From contig NC_011566.1 in the NCBI RefSeq assembly GCF_000014885.1, positions 3,577,501 through 3,641,500 of the forward strand: a DNA stretch of 64,000 bases, given 5' to 3'. The position numbers and the translations under genes were made by a program. The notes beneath the pieces were generated by a model. The model had not been told where the DNA came from and searched no databases. It worked only from the letters and a program-made list of their open reading frames with translations. Shown here piece by piece: positions 7,465-16,549 of this stretch; positions within the stretch are counted from its first letter, which is position 1; every line of letters starts with the position of its first letter. This stretch comes from Shewanella piezotolerans WP3. Its GTDB lineage: Bacteria > Pseudomonadota > Gammaproteobacteria > Enterobacterales > Shewanellaceae.

Positions 7465-8364
7465 TTACTCTAACTCAATATCTCGTTGTTCAGCAGAAGC
7501 TTTAGCCCAAGCAAGCACCTGCGCTTCGCCCGATGACCGACTGCGATAAGGCTTCGCTCGATGGATATCTCCCCAACGGCTATGAATAATCTCAGGAGTG
7601 CACTCTTCAGCGGTAAAGCGGCTGGCTGAAAATTCAATGATGCCTGCCTCACTGATGCTACCGGCAGCTGCGAATAGGTGTTTACCTGATGGGCATTTTG
7701 CACTGCATAAATAAAGCACTGCCGATAGCGCGGTTGTCTTTGAAAATAGAGGTCTAACGGTCGGTGCTAAGTGTTCGGCCGTCATTTGAGTGACAGCGTG
7801 AGGTGTAATAGTATTAACCGCGATATCGAACTCTTGCCCCTCTAGATGAAGACTATTCACTAGCCCTATCAAGGCCATCTTACTGGCACTAAAACTCGTT
7901 TCATAGACATCACCAAAAATTGAACTGGCACAGGTCATAATGATACGGCCGTAACCACCGCGCTTCATAGATGGCCAAACTGCTTTGGTCATGTTAAAGC
8001 TACCGTTTACATCTACATCAAATTGACGCTTCCAAGCCGACTCACTTAACTGTTCAAATGGACATGAACGGTGAATTCCAGCATTGTTGATGAGTATGTC
8101 TACTTTTCCCCAGGTTGATATCACGTCATCAACCATAGCGTTAACAGCGGCGGAATCACTGATATCGAGGCAAAAAACTTGTACATCTCCACCTAGGGTA
8201 GTGATAGCTTTGGCACAACTTCGTAGTCCCGAGTCTTTGCTTGAGAGTGGCTCACTATCTATAATGACCACCTTCGCACCGCGCTCTGCTAAAGCGATCG
8301 CATAAGCTCGTCCTAAACCCGCTGCGGCGCCAGTAACAATGGCAACTTGCTCTTCAAAACGCAT
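7465..8364 (-). CDS. SDR-family protein lacking the catalytic tyrosine
   Basis: A 299-residue protein most like the dehydrogenase domain of the MFE-2/FabG branch: MRFEEQVAIVTGAAAGLGRAYA (intact cofactor loop), VDILINNAGIHRSCPF, DVNGSFNMTKA. The catalytic stretch reads TCASSIFGDVYETSFSASK: the YxxxK Tyr is Phe (FSASK) and the position 13 before it is Cys rather than Ser. Lys is kept. The fold and NAD(P) binding should persist but normal hydride chemistry is doubtful. I start at the ATG at 8364, where family similarity begins, with GAGGG upstream; an open extension of 13 codons exists. It lies 63 bases upstream of tesB on the same strand. Confidence 0.85.
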   Translation of the reverse strand: MRFEEQVAIVTGAAAGLGRAYAIALAERGAKVVIIDSEPLSSKDSGLRSCAKAITTLGGDVQVFCLDISDSAAVNAMVDDVISTWGKVDILINNAGIHRSCPFEQLSESAWKRQFDVDVNGSFNMTKAVWPSMKRGGYGRIIMTCASSIFGDVYETSFSASKMALIGLVNSLHLEGQEFDIAVNTITPHAVTQMTAEHLAPTVRPLFSKTTALSAVLYLCSAKCPSGKHLFAAAGSISEAGIIEFSASRFTAEECTPEIIHSRWGDIHRAKPYRSRSSGEAQVLAWAKASAEQRDIELE

Positions 8365-8817
8365 GTCCTTAGCCCTCAAACATCTAAAATTTTGGTTACA
8401 CACTCAAGCGGCTTCAATACACTAGGTTTGCAGTGCTGCGAAGATACGAGCTCTCTATGAGGCTCGTAATCACTTTCCATTTATTAAGATTTGTAGTTAC
8501 AAGTGGTTTGGATGTAGGCCACTTCCCTGTAACACAAACAACAGCTTATAGTATTTAGAAGCGAATTCTGAACAAATACATTTAAGCACGTTGCTCAATA
8601 TTGCATACAATACTAGGACACAAGTGTGCGCTAGATCTAAAATTTCAAATGGCTAAGCAGACCAGAGCCTTAAGTTGACAATAATGTTAACTTCGACGTA
8701 ATGGGTGACAGAAAATCCACTTTTTAGATGCCGCTAATCTTGCTATCATATGTGATATACCTCCTTTTGTTACATTGCAATCAGTCGATGTATCTCTTTG
8801 TAAAGTAAAAGTAAATA
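8365..8817. other. Intergenic region between the SDR gene and menA
   Basis: About 450 bases separating divergent genes. I see no coding frame of note and no clear hairpin. TTGACA near 8676 could be a -35 element for menA, but the partnered -10 is weak. Promoters for both neighbours must lie here. Confidence 0.4.
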
Positions 8818-9699
8818 ATGAATCCTTGGATATTAGCAATACGCCCTCGTACTTTACCTGCGGCGATAGGACCTCTTTTGGTCGGCAATGTTCTAGCGTT
8901 ACAGCTAGAGCAGTTTAGTTGGTTTATCGCGATAACATCGATGCTTTGCGCTGTACTATTGCAGGTCGCAGTTAACTTAGCCAATGACTATTTTGATTAT
9001 AAAAGCGGTGTAGATACAGATGAACGCTTAGGTCCAGTTAGAGTCACTCAGAGTGGGATGTTATCGCCAAATGCAGTACGTAATGCCATGGCTTTATGTC
9101 TAATACTTGCATTGATTGTGGGCTCGTTCTTAATCGCTCATGGTGGCTGGCCAATAGCATTTCTTGCAGTAGCGGCAATATTAGGTGCTTTAGGTTATAG
9201 CGGCGGTCCCTATCCTCTCGCCTCCCATGGTTTAGGCGAAGTCGCTGCATTCGTATTTTTCGGACTGGTTGCTGTCGTTGGCAGCTACTTTCTACAAGCT
9301 GCTGAAACTAGCAGCAGTGCTTGGTTGCTCGGTTCTGCCATTGGCTTCTTAAATGCAGCCATCATGCTGGTCAATAACACCCGAGATATGGAGACTGACA
9401 TTAAGGCAGGTAAAAAGACTTTGGCAGTACGCCTTGGTTTAGCGCAAGCGCGTATTTTTTATCAAAGCTTTCTCTATCTGCCTTTTGCGATCATAATCGC
9501 TGGCTTTTTAATGGGTGTACTGCCTGGTATGCCAGTACTACTCACCGGGTTAGCTTTCATCTTAGCCCGCACTTTGTGTAGAGACTTTAACGAGGTGACA
9601 GGCGCAGCGCTTAATCCTTTACTTGGACGTACAGCAAAGCTTACGATGATCTTCAGTGCCCTATTTAGCATCGGACTGATCATTAATTTGCTTAGTTAG
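8818..9699 (+). CDS. menA: 1,4-dihydroxy-2-naphthoate polyprenyltransferase MenA
   Basis: A 293-residue UbiA-superfamily membrane enzyme that prenylates 1,4-dihydroxy-2-naphthoate and so makes demethylmenaquinone. The first Asp-rich motif is NDYFDYKSGVDTDER (about residues 62-76) and the second is NNTRDMETDIKAGKKTL (about 186-202). Eight or nine hydrophobic segments follow the family pattern. The PRTLPAAIGPLLVG start is typical of MenA. A single gene with a strong terminator 20 bases downstream. Menaquinone fits an organism doing anaerobic respiration such as the nitrite ammonification encoded next door. Confidence 0.96.
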   Translation: MNPWILAIRPRTLPAAIGPLLVGNVLALQLEQFSWFIAITSMLCAVLLQVAVNLANDYFDYKSGVDTDERLGPVRVTQSGMLSPNAVRNAMALCLILALIVGSFLIAHGGWPIAFLAVAAILGALGYSGGPYPLASHGLGEVAAFVFFGLVAVVGSYFLQAAETSSSAWLLGSAIGFLNAAIMLVNNTRDMETDIKAGKKTLAVRLGLAQARIFYQSFLYLPFAIIIAGFLMGVLPGMPVLLTGLAFILARTLCRDFNEVTGAALNPLLGRTAKLTMIFSALFSIGLIINLLS

Positions 9700-9718
9700 C
9701 ACTTGGTTTTATTACGCA

Positions 9719-9758
9719 CAAAAAAGCCAGCTAAGTGAAGACTTAAGCTGGCTTTTTT
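9719..9758. terminator. Bidirectional terminator between menA and nrfA
   Basis: AAAAAAGCCAGCTAAGT pairs with ACTTAAGCTGGCTTTTTTT around loop GAAG; T runs on both strands, between convergent genes. Confidence 0.92.
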
Positions 9759-9780
9759 TATTTCACTTACGATACCTGAG

Positions 9781-11184
9781 TTACTCGTATCCGTATTTGG
9801 TCACTTCAGACCAGTTTTTATCGACATCTTCTTTAATAAACTTCTTCTTCGCTTCAGTTAGCTTTTCAAGCTCAATTCCAACGGCTGCGTGGGCAGAGGC
9901 TTTACTACTGATATCTGGATAGTTAACACTCTTCACATCAAACTTTTTCAAAATTTCATCGAGAGATGTACGGGCATATTTTACTTGCCTTAAAGCCATA
10001 TCCAATAGCGCATTACCTTCTTCAGGATTATGAGCATACAAACCATGTGAGGCCATCGCAAAGTCCCAGCGCCATTGAGAGTGACGAATAGCCATAATGG
10101 CATCATTCATTACAGGCCATGTCGCTCCAGCATCCCAAGCAGCGGCTGCTTCATAGTGTGCCTTAACTAATAACCCTTCAACCTTACGTGCTTTAGCGTC
10201 GATCGTTGCTTTGTTTTTATCGAGTGCACTAATGATTTTCTTCTCACTCTTGTGACAGCTTTGGCATACCTCATCAAAGTGGTTCAGTGCTTTACTTACC
10301 TTATGGCTAGTAAAGCTATTGCCCTGCTCATCGGTAGTTTCTGGCATATGACAAGTAATACAGGTAACACCGGCCTCAGCATGTTTACTTCGACTCCAAT
10401 GCTCAAACTCTGGATGACGTGCCTTTAAGATAGGTGTTTGAGATATAGGATGGATCCATTCATAGAAACGACGGGTATCATAGTACTTTTCAATATCATC
10501 GACATTATTGCCAAAGATCCATGGGATATTAACTTTATTGCTACGCTCTGGTTGAAAGTAATAAGTGACATGACATTGGCCACAAACCTGTGCACCCTTC
10601 ATGTTGTTATTCTGCTTATCAAAAGGAAGATGTACTTTAGCCATCGCATCCTGAGCATGTGGTCGCGGCAATGCTAGCTCAGCCTTACCATCTACATGGC
10701 AATCCGTGCAGTAAACGACACTATTGACCTCTTTACCCACTTCCGTGAAGTTCTTCGCTGAAAAGCCTTCAATCCCCAACTCATTCATTAACCGCGGAGC
10801 ATCAGGTGTTTTACACGTCCAGCAGCTGGCTGACAAACCTTTATCTCCAGCTTTAGGTGGCACGCCTGTGCGTAGAGTATGAGTGACATCAGCTACCGCA
10901 AAATGATGGCCTCTAGGACTGTTGTACTCTTTTGCAAAAGAAGATCCAGCCCACAAAATAATGGCAGCAGGATAACTTGCCAACATATCTTCACGCTCGG
11001 TCTGCTCCGAAGTTTCCAGCCAGCTCTTATATTGAACGGGGAATTTCTGTTTTAAGCTCACATCACGGGCCGCTTGCTCTTTGGCTGCAGCACTTGGCTC
11101 TGACGCTTGGGTCAAACAGGCCGTGCAAAGAAGTGACACTAACCCTACTGTTTTAACGACATTTACTAGCATTTTTACGCTCAT
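9781..11184 (-). CDS. nrfA: Ammonia-forming cytochrome c nitrite reductase NrfA
   Basis: A 467-residue periplasmic pentahaem enzyme reducing nitrite to ammonia with six electrons. All five haem sites are visible: the active-site CWTCK (121-125, Lys as axial ligand) and four CxxCH at 159-163, 201-205, 275-279 and 307-311. A signal peptide ends near TQA-SEP (residue 27). Length and order match well-studied NrfA (E. coli 478). No nrfBCD genes follow, consistent with the Shewanella arrangement in which CymA donates electrons directly from menaquinol. nnrS is 74 bases upstream on the same strand. Confidence 0.97.
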   Translation of the reverse strand: MSVKMLVNVVKTVGLVSLLCTACLTQASEPSAAAKEQAARDVSLKQKFPVQYKSWLETSEQTEREDMLASYPAAIILWAGSSFAKEYNSPRGHHFAVADVTHTLRTGVPPKAGDKGLSASCWTCKTPDAPRLMNELGIEGFSAKNFTEVGKEVNSVVYCTDCHVDGKAELALPRPHAQDAMAKVHLPFDKQNNNMKGAQVCGQCHVTYYFQPERSNKVNIPWIFGNNVDDIEKYYDTRRFYEWIHPISQTPILKARHPEFEHWSRSKHAEAGVTCITCHMPETTDEQGNSFTSHKVSKALNHFDEVCQSCHKSEKKIISALDKNKATIDAKARKVEGLLVKAHYEAAAAWDAGATWPVMNDAIMAIRHSQWRWDFAMASHGLYAHNPEEGNALLDMALRQVKYARTSLDEILKKFDVKSVNYPDISSKASAHAAVGIELEKLTEAKKKFIKEDVDKNWSEVTKYGYE

Positions 11185-11258
11185 CTAATTCTCGACTTTC
11201 CTGACTAATATTTTCTATTTTTCATCTAAACAACATAGTTGAATTCGGATTAACAGCA

Positions 11259-12470
11259 CTATCCTGGTCGGCCATCGATGCGCGGCTTGGACAATATTGA
11301 AGCATAATTAAAAACAAACATCGCAAAAGCTAACGACCAAAATGCTCCGGCTAACCACAGCCATAATTGATAATAATCGGGTGCGATAATCGGCATTAAG
11401 GACCTGAGCACTGCTGCGATAGGTATACATAAAAAGGCAACTGCCATCCTAGGACCTTCATAGATATTTCTACTTGTATGACCTAGGGATACTCTGGAAA
11501 TCATCGACAAACAAATTCCAGCCAAAGTGCCTATTGCAAACAGGTGTATTAAATGGCGGTAAGCCATAGAGTCATCGATATTGGCAGCAAGTGCGAACAG
11601 GGTAATTGGCAAGAATAAATAAGCGATATGCAGTGACCAAAGCATAGGCTCTTTTAACGTTTTATGGGGGAACCAACGCAACCAACGCCCAAGATGCAAC
11701 ACACCAGCAAGCATTAATAACCCCTGCTCAATGTCCTGAGGCAGCACTTTAGTCATTGCTTGAATGACTAAAGCTATCATTACCACAATCAAGCTTTTTT
11801 CTAACAGAGCGATTGGAGTTGGTTTCGTTTGCTTGATCCTTATCGCGGTGAAAAATGGAATAACACGACCACCAACAATAGTGATGAGTAAACCTAACCA
11901 CCAGATCATCGCTTGCCAAATTTGTAGGCTAAGGGAGAAATCTCTGCTACTTAATGCGTAATAACTAAGTAAGTTTATCGATAATGCCGCAAACAACATA
12001 ATAGGAAAGCCGATATTGTGCCACTGCTTAACCTTGTAGATACAGCGCCACAGCTTGATAGCTGTTAGTCCAATAAACAGAGAATCAAATATCGCTGGCA
12101 ACCATAACGGAATTGAAACTGGCAGCAATAACATTATTCTGGCCAGTAGCCAGCAGCCAAACGTCAGCGCCAATGCCCAACCTTTCATGCCAGGTTGGTT
12201 GGTCCATGTTTGCACTGATGTGAGTAAAAAACCGCATACTATTGCTAATGCAAAACCAAAAAGCATCTCATGGGGGTGCCACCATAGCGGTACCACTTTT
12301 ACCCAAAAGTCCGTTTGAAAAAGGCTGTAATCAGGATAGAACCAAGTCACCAACCAAAGCGGTACAAATAACATCGCTACCGATGCACCGCCAAGAAAAA
12401 ACGGCCTAAAGCCTAATCGAAACAAAGCTGGAATTTTCTCTGTTGCCGCTGGATCATCAATATTTAGCAT
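11259..12470 (-). CDS. nnrS: NnrS-family haem/copper membrane protein
   Basis: A 403-residue polytopic inner-membrane protein with about twelve hydrophobic segments. NnrS landmarks are FRLGFRPFFLGG near residue 18, the PLWWHPHEMLFGFA motif with metal-ligand histidines near 66-69, GGRVIPFFTA near 200 and HLFAIGTLAGICLSMISRVSLGHT near 310. NnrS proteins are made under nitric-oxide regulators and protect cells during NO exposure, though the chemistry is unsettled. Placement directly upstream of nrfA supports a role in nitrite/NO metabolism and possible co-transcription. Confidence 0.93.
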   Translation of the reverse strand: MLNIDDPAATEKIPALFRLGFRPFFLGGASVAMLFVPLWLVTWFYPDYSLFQTDFWVKVVPLWWHPHEMLFGFALAIVCGFLLTSVQTWTNQPGMKGWALALTFGCWLLARIMLLLPVSIPLWLPAIFDSLFIGLTAIKLWRCIYKVKQWHNIGFPIMLFAALSINLLSYYALSSRDFSLSLQIWQAMIWWLGLLITIVGGRVIPFFTAIRIKQTKPTPIALLEKSLIVVMIALVIQAMTKVLPQDIEQGLLMLAGVLHLGRWLRWFPHKTLKEPMLWSLHIAYLFLPITLFALAANIDDSMAYRHLIHLFAIGTLAGICLSMISRVSLGHTSRNIYEGPRMAVAFLCIPIAAVLRSLMPIIAPDYYQLWLWLAGAFWSLAFAMFVFNYASILSKPRIDGRPG

Positions 12471-12848
12471 TGTTAAGCCTTAATCTTTAACAGGTATTTT
12501 TAATGTACCTTTAAATAGTATCACTAGTGTATCGAGCAATATTTTCGATAACAAATGATATTGAAGTTGTTTCTGACTTCTGTGAACTATGTAGTTATCT
12601 GTCTGATTTAATTATTCCTTTGTAGGTATAAAACATCGAGTTATCGCTCTTTCGAAAGACAGTTAAAAGATTAACTCACAAAAAAAACAGCTAATCGATT
12701 AAACTATAATCTGCAGTTTTCATTAGCAAAATCACTAATATCTGTTAAATGTTGCAGAGGAAATAGCTAAATAAGTCTCTAAATTACAGCTCGACGGTTT
12801 ATATATTAGTCTAGACTAGAAGCAGCAGTTCATATACAAGGATGTATT
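12471..12848. other. Intergenic region between nnrS and the csrA-like gene
   Basis: AT-rich and without coding frames. I looked for FNR, NsrR and NarP type sites upstream of nnrS and found none convincing. The csrA-like ribosome binding site (AAGGATG) is at the right edge. Confidence 0.4.
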
Positions 12849-13028
12849 ATGTTAATTCTCACCCGCTCCGTAAATAGTGCGATAATTTTAAGTAATATCT
12901 ACGATGAACATGGCAACTCGTTAGGTGAAATCGAAATCAACATTTTTAAGGATAATCGCATCGGCGTAAAAGCCGATAAATCGATTGATATAGTGCGTGC
13001 AGAAGCACTCGATGCAGAGCGAAATTGA
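12849..13028 (+). CDS. Divergent CsrA/RsmA-like small RNA-binding protein
   Basis: A 59-residue protein. The start MLILTRSVNSAI matches the invariant first strand of CsrA (MLILTRRVGET). The later segment NRIGVKADKSIDIVRAEAL aligns with CsrA VRIGVNAPKEVSVHREEIY, so Arg6 and the second RNA-contacting Arg (R44 of CsrA, here R50) are both present, while His43 is Val. The middle (about 16-32) is longer and unlike canonical CsrA. AAGGATG lies 6 bases before the ATG. It stands alone between nnrS and a repeat region and is surely not the main csrA gene of the cell, which normally sits beside alaS or tRNA-Ser. Role: a paralogue acting on mRNA, inferred only. Confidence 0.78.
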   Translation: MLILTRSVNSAIILSNIYDEHGNSLGEIEINIFKDNRIGVKADKSIDIVRAEALDAERN

Positions 13029-13473
13029 CAAGACTCTAAAGAGTACTTAAATAATCGTGCGCCAGAGTATACGAAGTGTATTTACACCCATCCGACCTGA
13101 AAATGCAGGATTCAGTGGGAGTTTAATGGGCTTTAGTCACAGGTTCATTGCTCCATGTTGAACCTAAGCACCTACATCTGACCTCCAGGGATGGAGGGAA
13201 TGCCTTGAGCATGTCAGGAACATACTAGGCCATGTAGGCGAGGCATTGATTGCGGCTAATGGTCGCTCCTTTGGTAAAATCAATAACACAGAGTAAAGCC
13301 CAAGCTTTTTATATAAGAAACACCCATCGAAGAAGGGGTTGTGCAAGCCCACTTCGTTGTTGCGGCAACTTAAAAGGGAATAACCATGTCCACGTTAACG
13401 CGCCTAGCATTGAACTAGCACAACACCTCTGAAACAAGCATTTTCAAGTGGGATAGGGATAACGAATTTCTAA
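13029..13473. other. Gene-free region after the csrA-like gene
   Basis: About 445 bases of moderate GC with a compact inverted motif (CCTCCAGGGATGGAGG, 13182-13197) but no gene. It has the look of degraded repeat DNA and leads straight into MITE copy 2. Confidence 0.4.
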
Positions 13474-13668
13474 GGTCTGTAGATCTTTCGAGCTTAGTTT
13501 TGTTCGAATTCCATGCTGTTAAGGCAAGGCTTGAGCAATGATGCTTAGCTAGCAAAATGAAAGCTGCGTTGAGGTTATTTGTAGACAATGACTAAATCCC
13601 ATTGCATCTACCTTGTTAGAATAGCCAACAAGCTACACCAAAAACAACCATGAGAGATCAACTGCCCC
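13474..13668 (+). mobile_element. MITE-like element, copy 2
   Basis: Ends GGTCTGTAGATCTTT (13474-13488) and AGAGATCAACTGCCCC (13653-13668). It shares GAGCTTAGTTTTGTTCG, AAGGCTTGAGC, GAGGTTATTTGT and AATAGCCAACAAGC with copy 1 (reversed) but lacks part of the left interior. 195 bp. Confidence 0.7.
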
Positions 13669-13755
13669 TAGTTTATCTGCGAAGATTGTTATTGCTTCTA
13701 GTTCGATGTGCTAGATTAGATAACAAATAGTTAGGATGACTTAAATGGACTAACA

Positions 13756-14373
13756 ATGGTTGAAGCAATAAGAAAAATCCTGGTTCTCTATGCGCACCCC
13801 TCTCAAGAACGCTCAGAGATCAACAAGCCGCTCTTTAAAGCGACTCAACATCATGAGAATGTAACCACCGTTGACCTTTACGCTGAATATCCAACATTTA
13901 GGATCAACATAGATAAGGAACAACGACGTCTGATTGAACATGATGTCATTGTATTTATGTTCCCGCTGTATTGGTACTCAACACCAGCGATTCTTAAAGA
14001 GTGGCAAGATCTTGTACTCGAATACAACTTTGCCTATGGCGCTGATGGTAATGCCTTAAAAGGAAAAACCTTCTTATGCGCTATCAGCGCTGGCGGCAGT
14101 GAATCCGCTTATCAACACGACGGTTATAACAGTTTCACTTTAAGAGAGTTGTTATCTCCATTAGAGCAAACAGCTTGCCTTACCGGTATGACCTATCTAG
14201 CGCCTTTTGCGCTATTTTGTGCCCGCAGTGCCTTTGAAGAGAATCGTTTGCAATCTCATATCGAAGATTGGCAAAAGGTATTAACAGCGCTAGCTAATGA
14301 CACGTTAGATATAGCACAAGCCAGTACATTACCGAAACTCAACGAAAACCTATCCACGCTAATAAAGGACTGA
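13756..14373 (+). CDS. kefF: KefF-like NAD(P)H quinone oxidoreductase, potassium-efflux ancillary protein
   Basis: A 205-residue flavodoxin-fold protein. ILVLYAHPSQERSEINKPLF is the FMN phosphate-binding loop, FMFPLYWYSTPAILKEWQDLVL and the GNALKGKTFLCAISAGGSE loop follow, all as in KefF/KefG and mammalian NQO1. In E. coli KefF binds the KefC antiporter and is needed for full activity. Only 2 bases separate its stop from the antiporter start, so they are translationally linked. Upstream there is a two-codon mini-frame (ATG GAC TAA, 13745) and only a weak GGA before the ATG. I cannot tell KefF from KefG. Confidence 0.87.
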   Translation: MVEAIRKILVLYAHPSQERSEINKPLFKATQHHENVTTVDLYAEYPTFRINIDKEQRRLIEHDVIVFMFPLYWYSTPAILKEWQDLVLEYNFAYGADGNALKGKTFLCAISAGGSESAYQHDGYNSFTLRELLSPLEQTACLTGMTYLAPFALFCARSAFEENRLQSHIEDWQKVLTALANDTLDIAQASTLPKLNENLSTLIKD

Positions 14374-14375
14374 TA

Positions 14376-16316
14376 ATGACCGCTTACTTTATCCAAGCTT
14401 TTATCTATCTATCAGCAGCCGTTATTGCCGTCCCTCTCGCTAAACGATTAGGTTTAGGCTCGGTATTAGGCTACCTCATCGCAGGTGTTGTCATTGGCCC
14501 TATTGCCGGTCTTGTAGGCAGTGAAACCAACACCTTGCAACACTTTGCAGAGTTTGGTGTGGTGATGATGCTATTCCTCGTTGGTCTAGAGCTTGAGCCA
14601 CGTATGTTATGGGATATGCGCCATAAACTAATGGGGCTAGGTGGACTGCAAGTTGCCCTATCAACATTTGTGGTGATGGGAATTGCGCTAACATTTGGTT
14701 TGACTTGGACCGTAGCACTTACCGTAGGGATGATCTTCTCATTATCCTCCACCGCCATCGTACTGCAGACCTTTAACGAAAAGAACCTAACTAAAACTGA
14801 AGGCGGAAAAAACGCCTTTTCGGTACTGCTATTTCAAGATATCGCCGTTATTCCTATGTTGGCGTTTATCCCATTACTTGCATTGCCAGAGCTGATCGAG
14901 AAGGCGCAATCTGCCGCAGCATCAGCTGCTGAGCACCATGAAGAGATGTCTTTAGTTGCAGGGCTACCAGGCTGGGCTTACGGCATTGTGGTGCTACTGG
15001 CCATTGCTTCTGTTGTCGTAGGCGGAAACTACCTAAGCCGGCCACTATTTCGCTATGTTGCCAGCTCAAATTTACGTGAAATTTTTACCGCGACGGCGCT
15101 AATGTTAGTCATAGGAATTGCCGCGCTAATGAGCCTAGTGGGGCTGTCGCCCGCTTTAGGCACTTTCTTAGCGGGGGTCGTGCTGGCTAACAGTGAGTTT
15201 AGGCATGAATTGGAGTCGGTAATAGAACCCTTTAAAGGGCTACTATTGGGCCTATTTTTTATTACTGTGGGTGCGGGAATTGATTTTACAGTGCTCGCCA
15301 GCAATATCGGACCGGTAATGGCGATAACATTAGCAGTGATGTTAATTAAGGCACTCGTGTTACTCGTGCTGGCGATGATTTTCAAAATCAAGAATAGCGA
15401 CCGATGGCTGTTTGCTTTAAGTCTGGCTCAAGCCGGCGAATTTGGTTTTGTACTATTGAGCTACACCGTGCAAAACCACGTCATTCCAGTTGATTTGGCA
15501 CAAATGTTATCGCTTGTCGTTGCGATATCCATGTTCCTCACTCCCGGACTTTTCATCTTCTACGATAAAGTGATTTTACCGCGTTATGAACAGTCCGAAA
15601 ACACCCGAGATCCAGATACTATCGATGAGAAGGGCACTGTGATCATCGCAGGTGTTGGTCGCTTCGGTCAGGTTGTCAACCGACTGCTTGTTACCAATGG
15701 TTTTAAAACAGTAGTACTCGATCATGAAGCCCAGCAAGTTGAAAATCTGAGGAAAATTAACACTAAAAGCTACTATGGCGATGCAACACAGCCGGATTTA
15801 TTACACACGGCAGGGATTGCTGAAGCCAAAATGCTAGTCATCGCTATCGATAACCCAGATAGAGCTGTCGAGCTAACTGAATATATCAAGCATACTTATC
15901 CTAATGTCATTGTGCTTGCTAGAGCCTTTGATAGGAGCAACCTATACCGCCTGCGTAAAGCAGGGGCTGATTTTATGGTCAGTGAGACCTTCCATTCGGC
16001 ATTGCAATTAGGTAAACATGCGCTAACAAAACTAGGGGTACACCCCTTTAAAGCAGAGCAACAACGAGCTATCTTTTTTGAAACTGAAATGACCCATAAA
16101 GATACACTCTATGAATCTTGGAAGATGTTCGCAGAAGATGATAAACACTTAGTACATTACCGAGATATGTTTATTCAGTTGGAGGAGACTCTTAGTGCAG
16201 CAATGAAAGATGAGCGTTATCGTAGCTTTTCAAAAATGGAGCGTGGCTGGACACCACCACCAAAAGATAACCATACTGTATTTTCTCAATCTGAGTCTGA
16301 TGAAGTCGAAAACTAA
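14376..16316 (+). CDS. kefB: Glutathione-regulated K+/H+ antiporter (KefB/KefC type)
   Basis: A 646-residue monovalent cation:proton antiporter-2 protein. Residues 1-390 form about 12 membrane segments with GYLIAGVVIGP and the FAEFGVVMMLFLVGLELEP motif; the transport signature continues through FSLSSTAIVLQTFNEK and LSPALGTFLAGVVLANSEFRHELE. A soluble RCK/TrkA-N domain begins at VIIAGVGRFGQVVNRLL (about 424) and binds nucleotide and glutathione adducts. These systems release K+ and acidify the cytoplasm when electrophiles consume glutathione. KefB versus KefC cannot be settled here. The stop codon abuts the repeat at 16316. Confidence 0.93.
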   Translation: MTAYFIQAFIYLSAAVIAVPLAKRLGLGSVLGYLIAGVVIGPIAGLVGSETNTLQHFAEFGVVMMLFLVGLELEPRMLWDMRHKLMGLGGLQVALSTFVVMGIALTFGLTWTVALTVGMIFSLSSTAIVLQTFNEKNLTKTEGGKNAFSVLLFQDIAVIPMLAFIPLLALPELIEKAQSAAASAAEHHEEMSLVAGLPGWAYGIVVLLAIASVVVGGNYLSRPLFRYVASSNLREIFTATALMLVIGIAALMSLVGLSPALGTFLAGVVLANSEFRHELESVIEPFKGLLLGLFFITVGAGIDFTVLASNIGPVMAITLAVMLIKALVLLVLAMIFKIKNSDRWLFALSLAQAGEFGFVLLSYTVQNHVIPVDLAQMLSLVVAISMFLTPGLFIFYDKVILPRYEQSENTRDPDTIDEKGTVIIAGVGRFGQVVNRLLVTNGFKTVVLDHEAQQVENLRKINTKSYYGDATQPDLLHTAGIAEAKMLVIAIDNPDRAVELTEYIKHTYPNVIVLARAFDRSNLYRLRKAGADFMVSETFHSALQLGKHALTKLGVHPFKAEQQRAIFFETEMTHKDTLYESWKMFAEDDKHLVHYRDMFIQLEETLSAAMKDERYRSFSKMERGWTPPPKDNHTVFSQSESDEVEN

Positions 16317-16487
16317 TACCAATTGAATTAGAAGTTTGACCATTCAGCGGAAATTAAAAACACTGTAGGCAAGTAGTGGGATTTGAGCTAATAGTTTTAC
16401 CCATTCCCATAGCGAAACATACAGCGTTTTGAACCTCGCACTTCGTGAGGGGCTCTGAACTGGGCAAATACTTAATACAATTGGTAT
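16316..16487. repeat. Second ATACCAAT-ended intergenic element
   Basis: ATACCAATTGAATTA (16316-16330) and TAATACAATTGGTAT (16473-16487) are inverted repeats with one mismatch. The left end overlaps the last base of the kefB stop codon. The interior differs from the element at 1472-1735, so only the ends are shared. Confidence 0.65.
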
Positions 16488-16493
16488 AAGCAT

Positions 16494-16528
16494 AAAAAAG
16501 CCCCGGGCTAACTCATTAGCACGGGGCG
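16494..16528 (-). terminator. Terminator of hpf
   Basis: On the minus strand a GC-rich stem (GCCCCG...CGGGGC with inner GCTAA/TTAGC) ends in six T, 22 bases after the hpf stop. Confidence 0.88.
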
Positions 16529-16549
16529 ATCTTATTAAAAACGGCTCTA

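Noticed and set aside
11185..11258. FNR site before nrfA
   Set aside because: TTGAATTCGGATTAA is too far from TTGAT-N4-ATCAA to claim.
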